A DNA stretch of 64,000 bases, taken from CAWJMN01 sp963844055. GTDB lineage: Bacteria; Planctomycetota; Planctomycetia; Pirellulales; Pirellulaceae. The translations under genes were made by a program, and so were the position numbers. The stretch's first letter is position 1, and the number at the start of each line of letters is the position of its first letter. The notes under the pieces are model-generated. The model made no database searches. It was given only the letters and a program-made list of their open reading frames with translations, and was not told where the DNA came from. The stretch covers positions 186,001-250,000 of the forward strand of contig CAWJMN010000001.1 of assembly GCA_963844055.1 (NCBI GenBank), given 5' to 3'. This document shows, piece by piece, positions 9,780-18,289 of this stretch.

Positions 9780-10301
9780 GTGGCAGAGAAAGATTTGTTG
9801 GTGGAGTCTTCGAAGCTCGACTTTGAAAACCCCATCGCGGATATCGAAGAGATTCGAAAATACAATCCGCAGCGCTTCGAAATGGAGCAGCTGACGGCCG
9901 TTGTATACCTTGATAAAGAGACGGTCACTTGTGCCGGCTACAAGGACATCACCAGCGACGAGTTCTGGGTTCGCGGACACATGCCCGGCATGCCTCTGAT
10001 GCCTGGCGTTGTCATGCTCGAAGCCGTGGCGCAGCTCTGTAGCTTCGTCACCCAGCGCCTCGATCTGCTCGGAAGTGCCATGGTCGGCTTTGGCGGCCTC
10101 GAAGAAGTTCGCTTCCGTGATCCCGTCCTGCCTGGCGATCGTTTGATCGTCATGTGTCGGCTGGAAAAGGTCCGTCGCGGCCGCATGATCGTTTGCAAGT
10201 TCCAAGGGGCCGTAAAGGACCGCTTGGTCGTCGAAGGAATCCTTAAGGGAGTTCCAATCCCGGTCGAAGCGCTGCAAAAGCTGCGCAGCATGACCGCTTA
10301 A
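9780..10301 (+). CDS. fabZ: 3-hydroxyacyl-ACP dehydratase, FabZ family
   Basis: The protein has 173 residues from a GTG start. The hot-dog fold active-site segment is GHMPGMPLMPGVVMLEA, with catalytic His67 and Glu81, as in FabZ (GHFPxxPxxPGVxxxEA). FabZ removes water from 3-hydroxyacyl-ACP in fatty-acid elongation. The N-terminal extension of about 25 residues is longer than in E. coli FabZ, which has 151 residues. Because the second half lacks a FabA-type isomerase context, plain dehydration is the best call. A related dehydratase role in another acyl pathway is possible. Confidence 0.85.
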   Translation: MAEKDLLVESSKLDFENPIADIEEIRKYNPQRFEMEQLTAVVYLDKETVTCAGYKDITSDEFWVRGHMPGMPLMPGVVMLEAVAQLCSFVTQRLDLLGSAMVGFGGLEEVRFRDPVLPGDRLIVMCRLEKVRRGRMIVCKFQGAVKDRLVVEGILKGVPIPVEALQKLRSMTA

Positions 10302-10381
10302 TCAGCTTGTGGGGGCGTTGGAAGGGACAGGCGTGTGCCGTTCGGCGTACGCTCCCGGAAAATGGATGAATGAGGTTTGTG

Positions 10382-11093
10382 ATGGGTCGGCGGTCGCTCC
10401 CCAAGGTAGATCCAACGCTCGATGTTAGCCGCCACTTCTTTGAACCAGAGCAGCTCAGCCCGTCCCATCGACTTGGCCCAGCTCTTCACCGATCCCACTC
10501 TGCCCCTGGAGGTAGAAGTCGGTTCGGGCAAAGGGCTGTTCATCAATGCATCTGCCCGAGGGAACCCCGCCCACAACTTCCTCGGCATCGAAATCGCTTA
10601 CAAGTACGCACGCTTCGCCGCTTCACGCTTGGCCAAGCAAGAATCTCCCAATGGCCGTATGATTGCCGGGGATGCACTAGAGCTATTCCGTACTTGGTTT
10701 CCTGATGAATCCCTGGCGGCGGTCCATGTCTACTTCCCCGATCCTTGGTGGAAGAAGAAGCATCGCCGGCGCCGCGTCATGAACGAAGAGTTTCTGGGCA
10801 ACGTCCAGCGTACCTTGAAGGTAGGCGGTCGACTTCACTTTTGGACCGACGTGCAAGAGTACTTTGATTCGGCGCTGCCCATCATTGCCGCCAGTACACA
10901 GCTCACCGGCCCGCTGCCCGTTCCTGAGAACAGCCCCGAGCACGATTTCGACTATCGCACGCACTTTGAACGTCGGATGCGTAAGCACGATCATCCGATC
11001 TATCGTTCGGAATACATCAAAGAGTTTGCAACGGTTCCTGCCGCACCGGCTGCCGAAGTTGCCTCAGCTCCTCCATCCACAGAGCAGACCTAA
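10382..11093 (+). CDS. trmB: tRNA (guanine-N7)-methyltransferase, N-terminus displaced by a +1 frameshift
   Basis: TrmB methylates G46 of tRNA with S-adenosylmethionine. The SAM-binding motif EVEVGSGKGLF, the VYFPDPWWKKKH motif and the C-terminal DYRTHFE/R region are all present. A gene call from the ATG at 10422 would give an odd start (MLAATSLNQSSS). In another frame, the ATG at 10382 gives MGRRSLPKVDPTLDVSRHFF, which looks like the usual planctomycete N-terminus. Removing one C from the run at 10459-10461 joins the two parts (EQLSRPIDLAQLF), giving 236 residues. The same kind of 1-base error is seen in leuS. Confidence 0.85.
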
Positions 11094-11095
11094 TC

Positions 11096-12028
11096 GTGGA
11101 CTTCATGGGAGCCGATGGAGAGACGATCTTGCTGCTTAGCAACCTCGTCCTGCCGCTTCCAGTGATGATGGGTTTGTACACCACGTTCCTCTGCCTTTGG
11201 CTCGCTTCCATCGGGGGCGCCATCGGCAGTTTTCTGAATGTGGTTGTCTATCGCATGCCCCTTCAGATGCAGCTCTCTTCGCCGGGGTCGCGTTGCCCTA
11301 GGTGTTTGTCAGCCATTCGTGCCAGGCACAACATTCCCGTGCTCGGCTGGCTGATGCTTCGCGGCCGTTGTTACGACTGCGGCCTTCCCATCTCGTCGCG
11401 CTATCCCGCCGTCGAATTAACGCTGGCAATCGTCTATTCCGTTTTGGGATACTTCCTTGCCGTTGGTGCCCCTTTCGATCTTTGCCCGTTTCCACTACAG
11501 CGCTGGGTCAACACGCCGCACGGCGGAATTGAAGGGGTCTCGCTGTGGGTTCGCTATGGCCTACAGATGCTGTTACTAACGACGCTTTTGGCCGTCGCGC
11601 TGATCGCTTACGATCGCCGCCCCGTTCCCCTTCGCGTCTTCTTGTTGCTCTTGTTGCTATCGCTTGTACTTCCGTTCCTATGGCCCGAGGTCCATCACTG
11701 GCCCGGCATCCTTCAGCCCGATCCCGGCAGCCCCACATCCGTGGCCATTACCTTGTCGCTCGGCCTCGCGTTCGCGCTGGTCAGTTCGGTGATATTGCTC
11801 TTTGCCGTATCGAACCGAACCGTTTCGGCCGCCTCCTACGATACAAAGTCTCAGGCCCCTGCGCACAACTATCAGTCGGCCATCGCAATTAGCCTCGTCG
11901 CAACCGGCATCGTTCTGGGTTGGCAACGTCTGGCGCTGGTTTCGGGGTTCGTGTTTGTGTTCGTTTTGCTGAGCAATCATCGCCCGCCGCATCCATCCGA
12001 CGTTGGCCCGCGCGGGAACCGTCTCTAG
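11096..12028 (+). CDS. Prepilin-peptidase-like membrane protein (A24 N-terminal domain; GxGD not seen)
   Basis: A GTG at 11096 starts two bases after trmB; ATG 11105 is an alternative. The first helix runs into GSFLNVVVYRMP, then two cysteine pairs (Cys67-x2-Cys70, Cys92-x2-Cys95) and SSRYPAVELTL. This is the prepilin peptidase N-terminal domain, which methylates processed type IV pilins. Several helices follow. The first catalytic Asp could be in LIAYDRR, but the second motif, GxGD, is absent from the 310 residues. Either the aspartic protease half has degenerated, or the 3' end is frameshifted: the next gene starts inside this one and also encodes membrane helices. Confidence 0.75.
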   Translation: MDFMGADGETILLLSNLVLPLPVMMGLYTTFLCLWLASIGGAIGSFLNVVVYRMPLQMQLSSPGSRCPRCLSAIRARHNIPVLGWLMLRGRCYDCGLPISSRYPAVELTLAIVYSVLGYFLAVGAPFDLCPFPLQRWVNTPHGGIEGVSLWVRYGLQMLLLTTLLAVALIAYDRRPVPLRVFLLLLLLSLVLPFLWPEVHHWPGILQPDPGSPTSVAITLSLGLAFALVSSVILLFAVSNRTVSAASYDTKSQAPAHNYQSAIAISLVATGIVLGWQRLALVSGFVFVFVLLSNHRPPHPSDVGPRGNRL

Positions 12029-12314
12029 CTGGCTGCTCTTTGCACTGTTTGCTGCCATCATGGCCACCCTGCTGACGGCCGAGCATCTATCCCCGGTCCA
12101 CACGGCCGTTTCTCGGATGGGAATCATCGGTTTTATCTTGGGCATCGGTTGCTTTTTTGTAAGCGGGATTGCTCTGCGTTTTGGGATGCCTGCCGACTAT
12201 GATGGTGACCTGGGTGAGCCAGTCACCGCACCTCCCTCTCCAATCGAAACGCCAACCCTGCAAGAAGATCATGGATCCCACGACCAACCTGGAAGCGATT
12301 CTCAAGTCTCCTAG
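12003..12314 (+). CDS. Small membrane protein (or displaced C-terminus of the previous gene)
   Basis: The frame gives 103 residues from a TTG at 12003. Two hydrophobic helices are followed by a Pro/acidic tail. It overlaps the previous gene by 26 bases and the next by 44 bases. A single-base insertion near 11995-12005 would instead fuse it to the prepilin-peptidase-like protein, which is plausible given other frameshifts in this window. I cannot decide between the two from sequence. Confidence 0.5.
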   Translation: MARAGTVSSWLLFALFAAIMATLLTAEHLSPVHTAVSRMGIIGFILGIGCFFVSGIALRFGMPADYDGDLGEPVTAPPSPIETPTLQEDHGSHDQPGSDSQVS

Positions 12315-13125
12315 CTATCGATTGGCTGCAACGGATGATGACTTCATGCTCCGTCCAGAGCTGCGTCCCGTTCGTATGCAGCTAGAGCTGCTCAAGCCCG
12401 AGATGGTCTTAAACGAAAACCACATCAAGTCGACAATCGTCGTCTTCGGTGGGACCGCCATTGTCGAAAGGCATGAGGCCGAAAGACGGCTTGTAGCAGC
12501 CAAGTCGGTTCTCGCTTCCGATCCACTCAGCCATACAGCCCAGCGTGGCGTTGCTCGCGCGGAACGTGTGCTCGCCAAGGCGCACTTCTACGATGAGGCC
12601 CGCGAGTTCGCACGGATCTGCTCTTCGACCTGTCAGGTCAATGATGAGTGCGACTACGTCGTCATCACCGGCGGCGGCCCCGGCATTATGGAAGCCGCCA
12701 ATCGTGGCGCTCACGATGTCGATTGCAAGTCGGTCGGCCTCAATATCACGTTGCCACACGAGCAAGCTCCCAACCCCTACATCACGCCCGAGCTCTGTTT
12801 TCGGTTTCACTATTTTGCGCTTCGCAAAATGCACTTCCTAATGCGGGCCAAAGCGCTGGTCGTGTTCCCCGGCGGCTTCGGCACACTGGATGAACTGTTT
12901 GAAGTCCTCACGCTCAAGCAAACAGGCCGTACGCAGCAAGTTCCTGTCATCCTGTTCGGACGCGAGTTCTGGGAGAAGCTCATCAACTTCCAATTCCTTG
13001 CGGATGAAGGGGTGATTGGCGACGAGCATTTGAAGCTGATTCAGTTCGCCGAAACCCCCATCGAAGCCTGGGAAATCATCCACCGCTTCCATCAGCTGGG
13101 CGAACAGTACGTCCCCGGTTCCTGA
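12271..13125 (+). CDS. LOG-family protein (TIGR00730-type phosphoribohydrolase)
   Basis: The protein has 284 residues from ATG 12271. It carries the family signature PGGFGTLDELFE near residue 200 and the glycine-rich segment ITGGGPGIMEAANRGA. LOG proteins cleave nucleoside 5'-monophosphates, often cytokinin ribotides or AMP, into base and ribose 5-phosphate; many are mislabelled lysine decarboxylases. The extra 100 residues at the N-terminus are typical of the longer bacterial class. The protein is cytoplasmic. The substrate here is inferred from family only. Confidence 0.8.
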   Translation: MDPTTNLEAILKSPSYRLAATDDDFMLRPELRPVRMQLELLKPEMVLNENHIKSTIVVFGGTAIVERHEAERRLVAAKSVLASDPLSHTAQRGVARAERVLAKAHFYDEAREFARICSSTCQVNDECDYVVITGGGPGIMEAANRGAHDVDCKSVGLNITLPHEQAPNPYITPELCFRFHYFALRKMHFLMRAKALVVFPGGFGTLDELFEVLTLKQTGRTQQVPVILFGREFWEKLINFQFLADEGVIGDEHLKLIQFAETPIEAWEIIHRFHQLGEQYVPGS

Positions 13126-13151
13126 TATTTGGGGACCACCTTCTGCATTTT

Positions 13152-13177
13152 GTAGGTCAGCGCCGTAAGGCCTGACC
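13152..13177 (+). repeat. GTAG-hairpin element, family A
   Basis: GTAGGTCAG and GCCTGACC frame a GGTCAG/CTGACC stem, 26 bases after the LOG-protein stop and in its sense direction. The following bases to 13428 hold a shortened family C motif near 13211 and no supported gene; 13416-13421 (GAAGGA) is the ribosome site of the next gene. Confidence 0.65.
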
Positions 13178-13428
13178 AAATGCGGCCACCATTCTGCACT
13201 CCCCCCTCATCGCATTTTCAGACCGGTCATCCCCCCGTGCGCTTTCACATGCACGACATTGGCTACCCTAGCCCCGAATCTCAATCCACTGTCCCCATCA
13301 GGCCAACGGCTGATCGCCAATTATCACCTCCCTCCCCCCCGTTCCGCTCCTAGTTTCCGGCCATACCGCCTCCCCTCTATAATCACGGGACTCTCGTTTC
13401 GTCGTTTTGCTTTTGAAGGAACCACAAC

Positions 13429-14277
13429 ATGATTCGTAATCTATCCATCTGGCTTGCTGGCCTGCTGCTCGCATTGCCCCTCTCCCTTTCTTTTACCCAG
13501 GCTGCGGAGGATGCTCGCGTGTTTGAACTTCGTGTTTATACGGTCGAAAAAGGGAAGCAAGCCGACGTCAATGCGCTGATCGCTGGCCCTGGTGTCAAGG
13601 GAATGGCCAAGCAAGGGATAGAGTTCCTTTGTGCTTTTGTTCCTGTCGATGCTGCCGATGAACGCATCTTCACCGTGGTGGCTCACAAAGATCGCGCTGC
13701 CGCCGATAAGGCCTGGCCTGCATTCCAAGCCGACGCCGAATGGAAGGCTGCTCGCGAAGCTGCGATGAAAAACGGCAAGATCGTCGCCAAGATTGAACAG
13801 TTCTTCCTTAATGCAACCGACTACAGCGCCAAGCTCGCGCCACAAAAGGTGGGCAACCGAGTATTTGAACTGCGCACCTACGCTACCACGCCGAACAACC
13901 TTCCTTTGCTCAACGCTCGCTTCCGCGATCACACTGTCAAGCTATTTGAAAAGCACGGCATGACGAACCTCGTCTACTGGAACCTACCTGCTACCGAGAA
14001 AACGACGGTGGGAGATCTCTTCAAGGCCGTCAGCCCGGTTGGTGGTGACAAGGTCGATGTCGACGCCGGCGCCGCTGCCGCCCCGATCAGCCTCGTCTAC
14101 TTCCTAACCCACAAGTCGACCGACGCTGCCAAGGCCAGCTTCGACTCCTTCCGCCAAGACCCTGACTGGGTGAAGGCCCGTACCGAGTCCGAAGTGAAGG
14201 GTGGCGGCTCGCTGACCGCTCCTAATGGCGTCAAAAGCCTGATGCTCAAGGCGACCCCCTACTCGCCAATCCAATAA
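13429..14277 (+). CDS. NIPSNAP family protein with signal peptide
   Basis: The product has 282 residues. A signal peptide (IWLAGLLLALPLSLSFTQA) precedes two dimeric alpha-beta barrel repeats, beginning with RVFELRVYTVEKGK and RVFELRTYATTPNN. The FELRxY pattern is the NIPSNAP hallmark. A ribosome site (GAAGGA) lies 8 bases upstream. Bacterial NIPSNAP proteins have no agreed function; planctomycetes hold many exported copies. Here it is probably periplasmic. It is monocistronic and followed by tRNA-Met. Confidence 0.85.
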   Translation: MIRNLSIWLAGLLLALPLSLSFTQAAEDARVFELRVYTVEKGKQADVNALIAGPGVKGMAKQGIEFLCAFVPVDAADERIFTVVAHKDRAAADKAWPAFQADAEWKAAREAAMKNGKIVAKIEQFFLNATDYSAKLAPQKVGNRVFELRTYATTPNNLPLLNARFRDHTVKLFEKHGMTNLVYWNLPATEKTTVGDLFKAVSPVGGDKVDVDAGAAAAPISLVYFLTHKSTDAAKASFDSFRQDPDWVKARTESEVKGGGSLTAPNGVKSLMLKATPYSPIQ

Positions 14278-14438
14278 ATCTCGGCCCCCAGGCACCCCAA
14301 ACGGGTCTTGCCCGGCCTACGATTCATGGTATGGTTAAGTTCCCATTTTGAAGCCAGTTCGCCTCCACGCGTCTGGTTTCCCTTGCCAAGTTACCCGCTA
14401 ATGCAGGTGGTTTTGGTGCGGTTTTTGACTTTTGGGAT

Positions 14439-14512
14439 GGCGGGATAGCTCAGTTGGTTAGAGCACAGGCTTCATAAGCCTGGTGTCGCCGGTTCAAGTC
14501 CGGCTCCCGCTA
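14439..14512 (+). tRNA. tRNA-Met (CAU), elongator type
   Basis: A full cloverleaf can be folded: acceptor GGCGGGA/TCCCGCT with a G-U at pair 1-72, D arm GCTC/GAGC, anticodon stem CAGGC/GCCTG with loop TTCATAA (CAT at 14473-14475), T arm GCCGG/CCGGC with TTCAAGT, then A73. CCA is not encoded. The G1-U72 pair and the D-loop argue against initiator tRNA. The similarity to elongator Met is good, though tRNA-Ile2 (CAU, lysidine-modified) cannot be fully excluded. A T-rich run follows. Confidence 0.93.
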
Positions 14513-14560
14513 CTTTTTCTTCTTTTTCGCTAGGCGCTCTCGCCGCGAGCATCTCTTTCG

Positions 14561-14585
14561 GTAGGTCAGCGCCGTCAGGCCTGAC
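14561..14585 (+). repeat. GTAG-hairpin element, family A
   Basis: It starts with GTAGGTCAG and ends GTCAGGCCTGAC, itself a perfect 12-base palindrome, 48 bases after the tRNA. It is in the same orientation as the upstream tRNA. Confidence 0.65.
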
Positions 14586-15179
14586 AAGAGTTGGCTCTTC
14601 CCCTGCTCCCTCCGTGTCGCACGACATCTTCGTGGCACTGGCAGGTCGCAGGGCGCCTCACCCTCCATCCTGTTCACACCCATTTCGAGCCCCCAAGTAG
14701 ATCCCCACGCTGCCGTGTCCTCCGCTTAAAAGTAGACGCGCGCATCTTGCCGCGTCCAATGCGTCCTCCATCGCAAAGAACGCCCATCTCTTCTCTGCTG
14801 GTCGTGAATCCCGTGCCACCTCTCCATCCGCTCCGGTTCTTCCCCGTTCGTGCTTTTCGTGTCTTTCGTGGTTCAAACTTTTTACCGCTTGGACCGTTTG
14901 CCCGGCGTGAAATCCTTGAATTTAGTAGGTGTGTGTCTCGCCAGTTCGCACGCGGCTCTCAACGACTGAGCGTTGTTTTAGATTTTTACGGATGATACGA
15001 TTCAGAATCTAAAGATTGCCAAATAGCGGCGGCCTTCAGTGCAACAAGGCGGAATCTCCGAGCGAGATTCTTCGGAATTCGTTGTTTAGTTTGACCATTA
15101 GATTTTACCGATTCCTGCTCGGCTGCGATTTTGCGGTTGGGAATGAGTTAATTGCAAGTGCTTAGTTGGGAGCGTCCGT
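14586..15179. other. Gene-free stretch with a family E repeat
   Basis: No supported gene is seen. A family E element (CGTGCTTTTCGTGTCTTTCG) lies at 14845-14876. After about 14990 the DNA becomes visibly more AT-rich, as in the following gene tract. The boundary suggests acquired DNA downstream of the tRNA. Confidence 0.45.
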
Positions 15180-15719
15180 GTGATCGCAGACAATGTCGAG
15201 GCCAGATTTCCAACAGGCATCGTTATGCCAAAGAGCATCCGCGCCATTTGTGATTACCTCGAAGCACGCGGCTACCCTATCAGCGGTTGTTTTGAAGTCA
15301 ACATGCGAGGTCAAGAAGATGCTGCTGCGTGGTTTCGAAATGATGAGGCAATGAAAAGTCAGTTTGCAATTTTTGGAAACGGCTCAACAGGTTCAACCTA
15401 TGCATTGTGGCTTTGCAAGTCACAGGATTCCGAGCGGGCACCAGTCGTTCTTCTGGGATCAGAAGGCGAGTTCCTTGTCCTTGCATCGAATGCAGATGAA
15501 TTTTGCCGTCTATTGGGATGCGGATACGATGAGCTTGAGGGGGATGATGTCACCCAATCGCCGCAACATTGGGCGGATACACAACCACTTCGCGATTGGC
15601 TGAAAAGTCGATGCAATCTTGATTTTCCAGCAACCGGTGAAGAGATCGTCAAAACTGCTCAAGCCAAGTATCCTGAATTCGGGGACTTCGTTAGAAAATG
15701 GCAGGACGACAACCTCTAG
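15180..15719 (+). CDS. SMI1/KNR4-like (SUKH-type) hypothetical protein
   Basis: The protein has 179 residues from GTG 15180. Segments such as YALWLCKSQ, APVVLLGSEGEFLVLASNADEF and LRDWLKSRCNLDFP look like the SMI1/KNR4 (SUKH) fold, whose bacterial members are often immunity proteins for polymorphic toxins. No toxin gene is adjacent, so it may be an orphan immunity gene. There is no signal peptide. It opens a run of small unknown genes in AT-richer DNA next to tRNA-Met. The family call is from pattern only. Confidence 0.55.
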   Translation: MIADNVEARFPTGIVMPKSIRAICDYLEARGYPISGCFEVNMRGQEDAAAWFRNDEAMKSQFAIFGNGSTGSTYALWLCKSQDSERAPVVLLGSEGEFLVLASNADEFCRLLGCGYDELEGDDVTQSPQHWADTQPLRDWLKSRCNLDFPATGEEIVKTAQAKYPEFGDFVRKWQDDNL

Positions 15720-15778
15720 TCGCACATACATAGCGAACACACTAATTCAATGGCACATTCGATGCTCACCAATTACCA

Positions 15779-16144
15779 ATGACTTTGATTGTTTCAGCAC
15801 ACTGGATCGATGCGGTAAGTGGTAAAGAAGTCGACTTTACTGACTGGAGTGACGGCCATCACATGGCTGGTGTAGAGTCCGCTCGGCAAGATCTTTGGGG
15901 GTCGGAAGTTATCAAGAAGATCGGAGCGAACTTTTTGCCCCAGCTTTCCGTGGGCGATCTGTTCGTTGCAAATGAAAAGCTTGATGATTTTGAATTTGAG
16001 GTTCAACGGCTTGTCGCCAATGTTGACCTAATTCGATCTGAACTCAATCGGGATCCGGATTGCACACTCCCCCACTACCTCGCAAATTTTCTGCGGACAA
16101 TCGGAGTTGCTCGCCAGAACGGTGGTTGGGTTAGCATCACATAA
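15779..16144 (+). CDS. Hypothetical protein, 121 residues
   Basis: ATG 15779 lies about 60 bases after the previous gene on the same strand. The protein is acidic and soluble, with LIVSAHWIDAVSG at the start, GANFLPQLSVGDLFVANEKLDD in the middle and an NFLRTIGVARQNGG end. I do not recognise a family. The composition and position fit the small immunity-type or accessory genes that occur in runs. There is no obvious ribosome site beyond weak purines. Confidence 0.5.
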   Translation: MTLIVSAHWIDAVSGKEVDFTDWSDGHHMAGVESARQDLWGSEVIKKIGANFLPQLSVGDLFVANEKLDDFEFEVQRLVANVDLIRSELNRDPDCTLPHYLANFLRTIGVARQNGGWVSIT

Positions 16145-16202
16145 TTCCGCAACCAGTCAATCGCCCCCCGCCTTGAATGACCTGCGCGAAAGAAACTGTG
16201 CC

Positions 16203-16769
16203 ATGTTGAGCTTGTCATTTGAGGACAAAACGATTCAGGTCAGCAATGACCGCAGCTTTTCACATGGTAGCGCAGACAATCTCCACAGCTATGAAAAGGT
16301 TTACAGGCTTGACGACACGCAAGAGTTTCGGCCCTCATCGCTTCATGCCGTGCGAATATTTGACGGCGATGAAGGTCGGGAGATAGCCTCTTGTATTCTC
16401 TGTGCCAGCGGTGGAGCCACGGGCATTCATGAGAACTCCGCATTGGTTCATGGGGATGAACTGATTCTCGCCGTTGGTCCTTACGCGGTGTCACTACATT
16501 TACCAACACTGCAACTTCATTGGAAAACCCAAGTCGATCAAGCTACCTGTTTTGGCGTGTACCATTTGCCACACCATGCTTGCTATATTTCACATGGCGA
16601 AATGGAAATCGCAAGATTTTCGTATGCCGGGAAAGTGGAATGGGCCAGGGGTGGCCGAGATATTTTCACCGAAGGGTTCAGACTCAACGAACGGACGGTC
16701 GAAGCCACCGACTTCAATAATCAGCAGTATTGTTGGGACATTCAAACGGGTGAATCGCTGCAATCTTAG
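16203..16769 (+). CDS. Hypothetical protein, 188 residues
   Basis: I chose ATG 16203 over the upstream in-frame start at 16107, because that start would overlap the previous gene. The segment DELILAVGPYAVSLHLPTLQLHWKT and a later GKVEWARGGRDIF resemble a beta-rich, WD- or PQQ-like repeat fold. No catalytic motif or membrane segment is visible. It is the third gene of the tract. I do not recognise a family. Confidence 0.5.
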   Translation: MLSLSFEDKTIQVSNDRSFSHGSADNLHSYEKVYRLDDTQEFRPSSLHAVRIFDGDEGREIASCILCASGGATGIHENSALVHGDELILAVGPYAVSLHLPTLQLHWKTQVDQATCFGVYHLPHHACYISHGEMEIARFSYAGKVEWARGGRDIFTEGFRLNERTVEATDFNNQQYCWDIQTGESLQS

Positions 16770-16976
16770 CTGTCGCCAGCTTGTATTGACGGAGGATACT
16801 TTGACAGTATGAGTGAAACTCATCGCAAGACGATAAAGCAAAGTCATGAACCAGAGAACGTTCAAGAACTGATGGTCCGTTACTGGCAGGAAGGCCCCAG
16901 CTGTGTGTAATGCGGTCACATAAGACAGGGTTGATTCTGTTCGCCGCCCAAATAGCCGATCCGTCTGCATAAACAC

Positions 16977-17393
16977 GTGTGGAGCAACTTGTTTCACGAA
17001 GCCAGGAGCATTCTGCATTGTCCGACCACGACCTATCGATTCTTGCCCGCTCAGCTTGCCGAGAAGTGGCACTTAAATGTCGCGGAACGGCGTTCTCTCC
17101 CCGCCTCTGGTTTGCCCGCATCAGCATTGGTAGATGCAGTTCGAAGTATTCTAAGCGCATCGCCATGGTACCCGTCCGACTGGCCGCGTGATGAACCAGC
17201 GTATGATGGGGCCGTCATTATGCCAAACGAACGTGGGTTTGCAATTCATGTGCGTCACGAAATCGGAGTCATGCATTTTTCGGATGTTACAATCACGCAA
17301 GTTGCAACGCTCGAAGAAGCCATTCGCATGTTCTTGAAAGTGACCTTCAATGCTGACAGTATTGATGATATTCCCATCGATTGGAGTTGCTAG
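16977..17393 (+). CDS. Uncertain hypothetical protein, possibly a fragment
   Basis: The frame gives 138 residues from ATG 16977, but the first 40 residues look random. From ALVDAVRSILSASPWYPSDW to the end it looks protein-like (VIMPNERGFAIHVRHEIGV). The true start may be later, or the 5' part may be lost or frameshifted. A 33-residue open frame at 16809-16910 just upstream (MSETHRKTIK) may be another remnant. No family is recognised. Confidence 0.35.
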   Translation: MWSNLFHEARSILHCPTTTYRFLPAQLAEKWHLNVAERRSLPASGLPASALVDAVRSILSASPWYPSDWPRDEPAYDGAVIMPNERGFAIHVRHEIGVMHFSDVTITQVATLEEAIRMFLKVTFNADSIDDIPIDWSC

Positions 17394-17498
17394 TCATAGC
17401 TCGCAATGACTCACTCGCCGTATTCGCCTCTAGCTTGCGGTACAAGTTGGCCTCGCGAGTCACCCGAGCTTCCTTCCATCTTCGTACTCCCCTGCCGG

Positions 17499-17533
17499 CC
17501 GTGTATTCCGTGTCCTTCCGTGTACCAATCCTG
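17499..17533. repeat. Intergenic repeat, family E
   Basis: It shares GGCCGTGT and TTCCGTGTACCAATCCT with the copy at 617-653, nearly 17 kb away. It lies between two unknown genes. Confidence 0.5.
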
Positions 17534-17619
17534 CCTTCTGTGTGGCACAAGCAGGACACTCGATCCATTACAATTCTTTCTTCATTCTTTACCTTCTCCC
17601 CGACCAGCAACTAGCCCCC

Positions 17620-18222
17620 ATGCAGTACCTCAACTTTGTCCACGCCGAATCTGGCGACGTCATGCATACAGCTCCTGTCGGTCCTGAAGAAAGGGATTAT
17701 CTAGAGCAAGTCATCGAAACTCTTCGTCCATTGACGAACGGTGAATATCTCGATGGGCCCGCCTACATTTTGAGTACGTTGGCCAGCTTTAGCTATGTGC
17801 TTAGCGATCGTGGTCTTTTATGGTGCATCCACTGGGAGCCAGGTTTGATTGTTGTTTTGTTTTCGCAAGATGGCGAAATGTCATGGACGGCCATACGGTC
17901 TCCGGTCCCAGGGTTTGGAGGCCGCGATGCAACCGAGGAAGAGTGGGAGGCATATGATGAGGACGCTCGCGATCCGCAATATCGCCTGATATTTGGCCCC
18001 TGGGATGCACAATTCGACGAACAAAAACGGTCGTGGCTGGACTTCGTTCCTGCGGACTGCAATAAAGTTCAAACATTTGAACGGCTCATTGCGCCGGCCA
18101 ACAAGCTAATTGGCGATCTGCAACAATTAGATGCGAACCAGCGAAACGAATGGAGTGAACGTTGCAAAAGCAACCTCCAAGGCTGGTGCGGCGATGGTAT
18201 CACGCTCCCCCGGCGTCCGTAG
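17620..18222 (+). CDS. Hypothetical protein, 200 residues
   Basis: ATG 17620 is the likely start; an in-frame upstream start would add 26 residues of unlikely sequence. The protein is acidic and soluble, rich in Trp and Glu (EEEWEAYDEDARDPQYRLI), with an early VLSDRGLLWCIHWEPGLIVV strand pair. It is probably cytoplasmic and shows no known motif. It closes the tract of unknown genes that begins at 15180. Confidence 0.5.
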   Translation: MQYLNFVHAESGDVMHTAPVGPEERDYLEQVIETLRPLTNGEYLDGPAYILSTLASFSYVLSDRGLLWCIHWEPGLIVVLFSQDGEMSWTAIRSPVPGFGGRDATEEEWEAYDEDARDPQYRLIFGPWDAQFDEQKRSWLDFVPADCNKVQTFERLIAPANKLIGDLQQLDANQRNEWSERCKSNLQGWCGDGITLPRRP

Positions 18223-18289
18223 ACTGGCCCTTCGCTAACTAGGCCGCATGGTTTCTGCATCCCAATCGGCAATAGAGTAGGATGGTTCC

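Noticed and set aside
14439..14512. tRNA-Met as tRNA-Ile2 (CAU)
   Set aside because: The sequence is close to elongator tRNA-Met in acceptor and D-arm form. I could not fully exclude Ile2, so the call carries that caution.
14591..14995. Possible gene between tRNA-Met and the unknown gene tract
   Set aside because: The frame is Pro/Arg-rich, has no ribosome site and contains a family E repeat. It is better treated as non-coding.
16714..17166. Minus-strand frame in the unknown gene tract
   Set aside because: It crosses the end of the 16203 gene and the start of the 16977 frame, and its composition is random. I did not annotate it.
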